Positions 6,606 through 10,729 of a DNA stretch of 10,729 bases are shown here, piece by piece; the first letter of the stretch is position 1; the number at the start of each line of letters is the position of its first letter. The DNA is taken from positions 1 to 10,729 of the forward strand of contig CASDTD010000297.1 in the NCBI GenBank assembly GCA_949283445.1. Reading direction: 5' to 3'. The stretch is from an uncultured Coriobacteriia bacterium. GTDB taxonomy: Bacteria > Actinomycetota > Coriobacteriia > Coriobacteriales > QAMH01. A program made the translations under genes and the position numbers. The notes under the pieces were generated by a model. That model did not search any database, had not been told where the DNA came from, and saw only the letters and a program-made list of their open reading frames with translations.

Positions 6606-6625
6606 CGTGGGTTGCATCGCCCACG
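6606..6625 (+). terminator. Small hairpin after the transporter stop
   Basis: CGTGGG (6606-6611) pairs with CCCACG (6620-6625) around an 8-base loop, and TT follows. It is weak by itself and precedes the stronger hairpin at 6639-6676. Confidence 0.35.
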
Positions 6626-6638
6626 TTCACTGCATGAA

Positions 6639-6676
6639 AAATGCCCCGGGTGCCCTTGCGGCATTCCGGGGCATTT
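6639..6676 (+). terminator. Intrinsic terminator, possibly bidirectional
   Basis: AAATGCCCCGG (6639-6649) and CCGGGGCATTT (6666-6676) form a perfect 11-bp stem around a 16-base loop. Five A residues (6637-6641) lead into the stem and a short T run ends it. It would end the hydrolase-transporter transcript before the ribokinase. Confidence 0.7.
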
Positions 6677-6749
6677 CAAACGAAACGGCCTCATTTTGCG
6701 ATAAGCTTTCCCCAACGGGAAGCCCCGCTGCATCTGTTTGGAGAATGAC

Positions 6750-7649
6750 ATGAGCAAGGTAATCGTGTTCGGCAGCCTGAACATGGACCTGTCTATAGAA
6801 AGCGACCACATGCCCATGCTGGGCGAGACCATCATCGGGGGTGGCTTCATCACGAACCCCGGCGGCAAGGGCGCGAATCAGGCCGTCGCCGCTTCCAAGC
6901 TCGGAGCGTCGGTCGTCATGCTCGGCGCTGTGGGAGAAGACGCGTTCGGCGATCAGATGATTGCCGCGCTCGCAGAACACGGCGTGGCCTGCGAGCGCAT
7001 CGTGCGCGCGCCGCAGAAGCCCACGGGCGTCGCGCTCATCACGCGCGTCGCCGGCGATAACTTCATCACCATCGACTCCGGCGCGAACTTCTCCACGGAC
7101 ATCAACAGCATACGTGCGACGCTCGACGAGATAGCCGAGGGCGGCGATGTGTTCTTATGCCAGCTCGAATGCGACTTCGACACGACAATGGGGGCTTTGC
7201 GAGAAGCGCACGAACGAGGGCTCTACACCGTCATCAACCCGGCGCCCGCCCGCGCGCTGCCCGAATGGGTGCTCCCCCATCTCGACCTGGTCGTGGTCAA
7301 CGAAGGCGAATGCGAACTGCTCACGGGCATCTACCCGAAAGACGAAGAGTCCGCGCGTGCCGCCATGCAGAAGCTCGTCGACGCCGGCGTGGGGACAGTT
7401 GCCGTCACGTTGGGAGAACGCGGTTCGATGATCCTCTCCCGCGGACGGGTCATCGTCTCGGTGCCCCCGTCCGTGAAAGCCATCGACACCACCTGCGCAG
7501 GCGACACCTATATCGGCGCACTGGTGGCGGGGTACGCTCGCGCGCTCACCATCGAGGCTTCTGTCGACCTTGCCACGAAGGCATCCGCGCTCGCCACGAC
7601 GAAAGTCGGCGCACAACAGTCCATCCCCCTGCTTTCCGACATAAATTAG
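6750..7649 (+). CDS. rbsK: Ribokinase (PfkB family)
   Basis: The product has 299 residues and phosphorylates D-ribose to ribose 5-phosphate with ATP. It shows all PfkB ribokinase marks: GSLNMDL at the sugar-binding start (8-14), NPGGKGANQAVAASKLG (36-52, the first PfkB signature), NPAPARALP (163-171), VVNEGECELL (182-191, the N-x-x-E magnesium motif), VTLGERG (219-225) and DTTCAGDTYIGAL (246-258), where D252 is the catalytic base. The anion-hole motif reads DTTCAGD, with cysteine where Gly or Ala is commoner. The ATG at 6750 follows GGAG at a 6-base spacing; an in-frame TTG at 6738 overlaps that site. It sits 150 bp after the transporter, beyond a terminator-like hairpin, so it needs read-through or its own promoter (GATAAG at 6700 is a weak -10). 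It would consume ribose released by the nucleoside hydrolase. Confidence 0.94.
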   Translation: MSKVIVFGSLNMDLSIESDHMPMLGETIIGGGFITNPGGKGANQAVAASKLGASVVMLGAVGEDAFGDQMIAALAEHGVACERIVRAPQKPTGVALITRVAGDNFITIDSGANFSTDINSIRATLDEIAEGGDVFLCQLECDFDTTMGALREAHERGLYTVINPAPARALPEWVLPHLDLVVVNEGECELLTGIYPKDEESARAAMQKLVDAGVGTVAVTLGERGSMILSRGRVIVSVPPSVKAIDTTCAGDTYIGALVAGYARALTIEASVDLATKASALATTKVGAQQSIPLLSDIN

Positions 7650-7692
7650 CCGAAAGGCCCCGTGGTTTAGAAATGCGCTTTCAGGAGGAAGC

Positions 7693-8604
7693 ATGAAGGA
7701 CAACGACCTCATCCATGACATGACGCTCATGCTCATGCATCTCAATGCCGCAGGGACGCAAACAGAGGCCGAGGGTTCACCAAGGGGGCTCGTTAACGAT
7801 CATGCCCTCAAAACCCTGATAGCCGAAGGGCTTGTCTCATCCAACGATGACAACGAGTTGCCCCAGCTTACCAAGGCTGGCGAGCAAATGGCTCATATGC
7901 TCGTCGAGGTGTACCGCACCGCCTTGGAGACCTTCCAAGGGGACCTCGCGGAATCGCTTTCCCATAAGCTTCCCCTGTCGAATCTCCCCGCTTTCAAGTT
8001 CCGCGTGGACTTGGAACTCGACAACAAGCGCCCCTGCTGGCGCGAGTTCATCGTGCCGCAGAGCTGGACCTTCCTCGACCTGCACGAAGCTATTCAGTCG
8101 AGCTTCCTGTGGTGGGGGTACCACCTCTACGATTTCAAGTTCCGCAGCCATGGCGAGAACTGCATGCTCTACGACCCCACACAAGGAGGCGTAGATGCCA
8201 TGTTCGCCCCGGACGACAGCAATTACGCCCCCTATGACGTGCTGTCCGTGCATCTGGACGATGTCTTTCCCCGCACCCGCACGGCAACGTACTCATACGA
8301 TTACGGCGACGGTTGGACGCATCACATCAAGCTTGTGGAGACAATCGACAACTACGAAGGCGAGATGCCCGTCTGCACCGACGGAGAAGGCGACGCGCCT
8401 CCCGAAGACGTCGGCGGCCCCTGGGGCTACGAGAACTTCCTGGCTGTCGTGAGCAACGAAGACGATCCGGGATGCGCCGATGCGCGCGCATGGGCGCTCT
8501 CGCAGTTCTGGGAGCCCTTCGACCTCGCACGCGTCAACGAACGCATGCGCAAATGGCGCAGCGAGGAGCTCTTCGACGAATGGGACAAGCTGCACAATAA
8601 CTAG
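7693..8604 (+). CDS. pRiA4b ORF-3-like domain protein with extra N-terminal domain
   Basis: The product has 303 residues in two parts. Residues about 100-290 match the plasmid pRiA4b ORF-3-like domain: FKFRVDLELDNKRPCWREFIVP, then TFLDLHEAIQSSFLWWGYHLYDF, YSYDYGDGWTHHIKL and APPEDVGGPWGYENFL. These are the W-R, LH..IQ, HLY.F, YDYGD.W.H and PPED.GG.GY marks of the family. The family's function is not established. Residues 1-95 are an extra region; LKTLIAEGLVSS..LPQLTKAGEQMAHML (39-70) looks like a winged-helix fragment, which is inference. A perfect AGGAGG (7683-7688) precedes the ATG. The gene lies 43 bp after ribokinase on the same strand and may be its operon partner, although nothing in its sequence points to sugar metabolism. 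Composition resembles its neighbours, so recent transfer is not evident. Confidence 0.85.
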   Translation: MKDNDLIHDMTLMLMHLNAAGTQTEAEGSPRGLVNDHALKTLIAEGLVSSNDDNELPQLTKAGEQMAHMLVEVYRTALETFQGDLAESLSHKLPLSNLPAFKFRVDLELDNKRPCWREFIVPQSWTFLDLHEAIQSSFLWWGYHLYDFKFRSHGENCMLYDPTQGGVDAMFAPDDSNYAPYDVLSVHLDDVFPRTRTATYSYDYGDGWTHHIKLVETIDNYEGEMPVCTDGEGDAPPEDVGGPWGYENFLAVVSNEDDPGCADARAWALSQFWEPFDLARVNERMRKWRSEELFDEWDKLHNN

Positions 8605-8615
8605 CATCTGACGGC

Positions 8616-8639
8616 GTGGTCACGTTCAAGCGTGGCCAC
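8616..8639 (+). terminator. Hairpin after the pRiA4b-like gene, possible terminator
   Basis: GTGGTCACG (8616-8624) pairs with CGTGGCCAC (8631-8639): nine pairs, one of them a U-G wobble, around a 6-base loop. No T run follows directly. It lies 12 bp after the stop codon and shares flanking blocks with the terminator region at 6600-6680. Confidence 0.45.
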
Positions 8640-8670
8640 AGTATGCTCAGGCATTTCAAATAAGCCCGAC

Positions 8671-8693
8671 GTCACATGCAAAATCCGTGTGAC
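8671..8693 (+). promoter_or_regulatory. Dyad upstream of the membrane-protein promoter
   Basis: GTCACA (8671-8676) and TGTGAC (8688-8693) form a perfect 6-bp inverted repeat with an 11-base spacer, 40 bp upstream of the TATACT at 8734. It could be an activator or repressor site. The half-sites face the opposite way to a CRP site, so a CRP call is not supported. Confidence 0.3.
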
Positions 8694-8733
8694 ATATGCC
8701 TCATGCCCGATGTCGTTCCCGTCGCAGCGCGCC

Positions 8734-8739
8734 TATACT
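8734..8739 (+). promoter_or_regulatory. Putative -10 box for the membrane-protein gene
   Basis: TATACT, the same hexamer as before three other transcription units here, lies 136 bp before the ATG at 8870 and 55 bp before the alternative TTG. No good -35 hexamer is seen. Confidence 0.35.
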
Positions 8740-8869
8740 GTGCCGCAGCACGCGACATATTCGGCTCGTATCGAGGAAAGCTGGCATTTTGACCGCGCAA
8801 GAGCTGCATAGAGCGCAGAAACGGGAAGGCGAACTCCAGGACACCCATGCCGCCAGCGAGGGCGAGGCC

Positions 8870-9601
8870 ATGCGCAACCCGAAAGACCCGCGCAAGATTC
8901 TTGAAGAGCTGCCCATCGGCAGGTCATGGCGCATCACCGTCGATGAGGACTATGTCTCTGCCATGCTGCGGGCGAACAACGAAACCTACCACAGGCGAAC
9001 CGGTCGCGGTTATTTCTTCTTCTGTCTTGCCCTTGTCGCGCTCGAGCTCGTAACCGTGGTAAAGGCTCTTGCCGATGGAATGGGCCTCGACGGATACTTC
9101 GCCTATTGGGTCGACCTCGTGGGGAGCCCCGTAGCCGCAGTCGCATGCCTGCTCATATTCCCCGCGCTCGCCGCCTTCTTCGGCTTCATGGCCCTTGCCC
9201 CAGGCAAGACGTCGAAGCTCGGGAAGAAAAAAGTCATGCGCGAGCTGCTCGACACGCTGAGCGCCGACGGGGACGGAACCATGACCGCATGTCTGGGTGA
9301 ATACGGCATCGCACTATGCTCCGGCTCCCAGACCATGCACGTCCCCTACGCGCTCTGCTCGAGCACGACTGACATCGACGGCGTAACGTTCGTGAGAGCG
9401 GGTGACAGAAACAGTCAATCGGTGCTCTACAACATGCTGGGCAACAACGCGTATTTCCGCGACTCGGTGGGCTTCTCGTTTTCCGCGCCCGGCGACATCG
9501 CGCCGCTCTTGCTGCAGGCAGGCGAGGCGCAGCTCGCTCGCGCTGCAGCTGACGAGGACTACTGCGCGCAGGTGGGACGCTATATCGACAGCGGTGCGTG
9601 A
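8870..9601 (+). CDS. Membrane protein of unknown function, two transmembrane helices
   Basis: I do not recognise this 243-residue protein. About 45 charged N-terminal residues (MRNPKDPRKILEELPIGRSW) precede helix 1 (about 48-68, GYFFFCLALVALELVTVVKAL) and helix 2 (about 84-109, VGSPVAAVACLLIFPALAAFFGFMAL). A basic stretch GKTSKLGKKK follows. The soluble C-terminal half of about 120 residues (TMTACLGEYGIALCSGSQTMHVPYALCSSTTDIDGVTFVRA) is rich in beta-strand patterns, as in YcxB or PH-like membrane-associated domains. That comparison is only by general layout. Positive charges suggest both ends are cytoplasmic. The ATG at 8870 is chosen for GAGG 8 bases upstream. An in-frame TTG at 8789, with GAGGAAAG 8 bases upstream, would add 27 charged residues and is a real alternative. 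It appears to be transcribed alone. Confidence 0.7.
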   Translation: MRNPKDPRKILEELPIGRSWRITVDEDYVSAMLRANNETYHRRTGRGYFFFCLALVALELVTVVKALADGMGLDGYFAYWVDLVGSPVAAVACLLIFPALAAFFGFMALAPGKTSKLGKKKVMRELLDTLSADGDGTMTACLGEYGIALCSGSQTMHVPYALCSSTTDIDGVTFVRAGDRNSQSVLYNMLGNNAYFRDSVGFSFSAPGDIAPLLLQAGEAQLARAAADEDYCAQVGRYIDSGA

Positions 9602-9653
9602 CAAAGCGCCGCAGACAGCACATGCTGGGACGAGTGCCCGCCCGCGCCAGTGC

Positions 9654-9684
9654 GGCCTGCCAGAAACAAGCCTCTTGGTGACCC
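9654..9684 (-). repeat. 31-bp dyad repeat, copy 1 (inverted)
   Basis: Read on the minus strand this is GGGTCACCAAGA, a 7-base centre, then TTCTGGCAGGCC. It matches copy 3 at 23 of 31 positions. It faces copy 2 across a 16-base gap, so the two also form a hairpin with a perfect 9-bp inner stem (9676-9684 with 9701-9709). Confidence 0.65.
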
Positions 9685-9700
9685 CGTTTCCTGAGCTACT

Positions 9701-9731
9701 GGGTCACCACGCGGCCCTAAAATGGCAAAAT
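9701..9731 (+). repeat. 31-bp dyad repeat, copy 2
   Basis: GGGTCACCACGC, centre GGCCCTA, then AAATGGCAAAAT. It matches copy 3 at 22 of 31 positions with no gaps, and shares GGGTCACCA, GGCC and TGGCAAAA at identical spacing. Its CCA and TGG half-site marks are 13 bases apart, as in the other two copies. Confidence 0.65.
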
Positions 9732-9773
9732 CGCGTAATAAACTCGATTTGGCATGGTTCGGAACACCTGAAA

Positions 9774-9804
9774 GGGTCACCAGAAGGCCATTTTCTGGCA
9801 AAAC
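9774..9804 (+). repeat. 31-bp dyad repeat, copy 3 (most symmetric)
   Basis: GGGTCACCAGAA, centre GGCCATT, then TTCTGGCAAAAC. The inner half-sites CCAGAA and TTCTGG are perfect inverted repeats with a 7-base centre (9780-9798). The two 12-base halves with a short centre are what small serine recombinases bind. The recombinase gene starts 218 bp downstream. Confidence 0.65.
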
Positions 9805-10022
9805 ATGCCAACGTGATAAACATGGCCCCCGCAGCGAACGGCGCGTCAACGCACATCCACCACGGGGCCACATCCTGACGACTTGCCAGGTGGGCCCCAT
9901 CAGCGGACAATGTGTCTAAACTCCGTCCAATCGCCCTTGCAGCGTTGAGACCCGTCACAGCCCGCCGCCCCTTTTCCAAATGATTATGTTCTCTAGACCT
10001 GTCTATCAGAAGTTGAGGGAGC

Positions 10023-10652
10023 ATGATGATCAGAACGACATATGGCTATGCACGGGTATCCGCACGCGACCAGAACCTTAACCGGCAGCTCGACGCGCTT
10101 ATGGCCTTTGGCGTAGACAAGCTGCTCGCGGAAAAAGCAAGCAGCCGGGATTTCAATCGACCAAAGTGGAAGAAGCTGGTCGAATCGCTGCGCGAAGGAG
10201 ACACGCTCGTCGTGAAAAGCATCGACCGCTTGGGAAGAAACTACGAAGAAGTCATCAACGAGTGGCGAATGATCACCAAAGAAAAGAAAGCGAGCATAGT
10301 CGTATTGGACATGCCGCTTCTGGACACGCGAAACAGACATGACAACATAACGGGAACACTGATTGCGGACATAGTCTTACAGCTGCTTTCATACGTTGCT
10401 CAAATCGAAAGAGAAAACATACGCCAGCGTCAGGCCGAGGGAATCGCTGCAGCAAAAGCGCGCGGCGTGAAATTCGGGCGTCCGCAGAAAAAGCGACCAC
10501 CGCAGTACCAAACAGTGAAAGAGAGCTACCTCACAGGAACCATCACGAAGTCTCGGGCTGCAGAGCAAATGGGTGTCTCAGCTGGCACATTCGGGAAATG
10601 GATCAGGGAAGACGCCGCTGGCCAGAACCGGAATTCGCAGCTCGGGCTCTGA
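10023..10652 (+). CDS. Small serine recombinase (resolvase/DNA invertase family)
   Basis: The product has 209 residues, close to the usual 180-210 of Tn3-type resolvases and Hin/Gin/Bin-type invertases. The catalytic domain starts YGYARVSARDQNLNRQLDAL: R11 and S13 correspond to the active-site Arg and the serine nucleophile. VVKSIDRLGRN supplies D68, R69 and R72. The long E-helix follows (GTLIADIVLQLLSYVAQIERENIRQRQAEGIAAAKARGVKFGRP), then a C-terminal helix-turn-helix (TKSRAAEQMGVSAGTFGKWIRE, about 174-195). Sequence alone does not separate resolvase from invertase. GAGGGAG (10015-10021) serves either ATG 10023 or ATG 10026; the second has the better spacing. Codons are richer in A (AAA, GAA, ATA) than in neighbouring genes, which suggests transfer. 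Upstream lie three dyad repeats and downstream a 12-bp palindrome, both candidate substrates. Confidence 0.93.
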   Translation: MMIRTTYGYARVSARDQNLNRQLDALMAFGVDKLLAEKASSRDFNRPKWKKLVESLREGDTLVVKSIDRLGRNYEEVINEWRMITKEKKASIVVLDMPLLDTRNRHDNITGTLIADIVLQLLSYVAQIERENIRQRQAEGIAAAKARGVKFGRPQKKRPPQYQTVKESYLTGTITKSRAAEQMGVSAGTFGKWIREDAAGQNRNSQLGL

Positions 10653-10676
10653 GAGAACCCGTTATGTGCCTCCGAA

Positions 10677-10688
10677 AAAGTACACTTT
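10677..10688. repeat. Perfect 12-bp palindrome downstream of the recombinase
   Basis: AAAGT-AC-ACTTT is a 10-base perfect inverted repeat around the dinucleotide AC, 24 bp after the recombinase stop. Small serine recombinases cut with a 2-base stagger at the centre of such sites, so this may be a crossover site. The sequence past it turns AT-rich (TATTATATAT, 10712-10721) and runs off the window. Confidence 0.4.
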
Positions 10689-10729
10689 ACTGCTCAAATT
10701 AACTTCCTGCCTATTATATATCACACACT

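Larger units (their letters stand above)
9602..10022. other. 421-bp intergenic region with repeats, no supported gene
   Basis: Three copies of a 31-bp dyad occupy 9654-9804. Other structure includes the small palindrome CAGCA-CA-TGCTG (9616-9627) and a GC-rich inverted repeat, GGGGCCAC (9864-9871) with GTGGGCCCC (9890-9898), which pairs with one bulged base. A possible degenerate fourth dyad is GCCA-N12-TGGC (9807-9826). Short open frames here have no ribosome site or recognisable content and cut across the repeats. No clear promoter for the recombinase is seen; GATTAT (9982-9987) is a weak -10. Confidence 0.6.

Noticed and set aside
4170..6617. Minus-strand open frame of 815 codons across the hydrolase and transporter genes
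   Set aside because: Its protein is dominated by H, G, D, Q and R, as expected opposite high-GC codons. It covers two genes with clear family motifs and includes their terminator-side region, with no ribosome site or recognisable domain.
9654..9804. CRISPR array
   Set aside because: There are only three imperfect copies, one inverted, with unequal spacing and no Cas genes nearby.
9580..10024. Short open frames on both strands in the gap before the recombinase
   Set aside because: They have no ribosome sites, no recognisable protein features, and conflict with the 31-bp repeats.

Overview
The window reads as about 10.7 kb of chromosome from a high-GC anaerobe, most likely an actinobacterium of the Coriobacteriia type. 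The reasons are the GC-rich third codon positions, the GTG and TTG starts, and a flavin reductase fused to a rubredoxin. No rRNA or tRNA is present, so the taxon is inference. Ten protein genes account for nearly all coding sequence. Many long frames on the opposite strand are shadows of high-GC codons.

Layout. (1) Positions 3-605 hold the 3' part of a MerR-family regulator, followed by a flavodoxin (730-1209) with a readable promoter and two copies of a 20-bp imperfect palindrome. (2) A two-palindrome element (1286-1338) and a TATACT -10 box precede a choline-kinase/aminoglycoside-phosphotransferase-fold protein (1425-2501) whose catalytic loop is non-canonical. Its stop codon overlaps that of the convergent operon. 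(3) On the minus strand, an Hrb-type flavin reductase-rubredoxin fusion (3953-3291) is followed 7 bp later by a tyrosine phosphatase (3283-2498). (4) On the plus strand, a nucleoside hydrolase (4233-5174) and an MFS transporter (5181-6599) form a tight pair that ends in a strong hairpin. A ribokinase (6750-7649) and a pRiA4b ORF-3-like protein (7693-8604) follow. (5) A two-helix membrane protein of unknown function (8870-9601) is next. (6) A 421-bp gap carries three copies of a 31-bp dyad and leads into a small serine recombinase (10023-10652). A perfect 12-bp palindrome lies just past the recombinase.

How the genes may work together. The hydrolase, transporter and ribokinase make a coherent ribonucleoside salvage set: import, cleavage to base and ribose, then ribose 5-phosphate. 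The rubredoxin fusion and the flavodoxin are low-potential electron carriers typical of anaerobes that meet oxygen or NO. The recombinase end is more A-rich in its codons and looks like an acquired or phase-variable module. The 31-bp repeats and the terminal palindrome are the most interesting unexplained elements. No complete, clearly new multi-gene system is visible.
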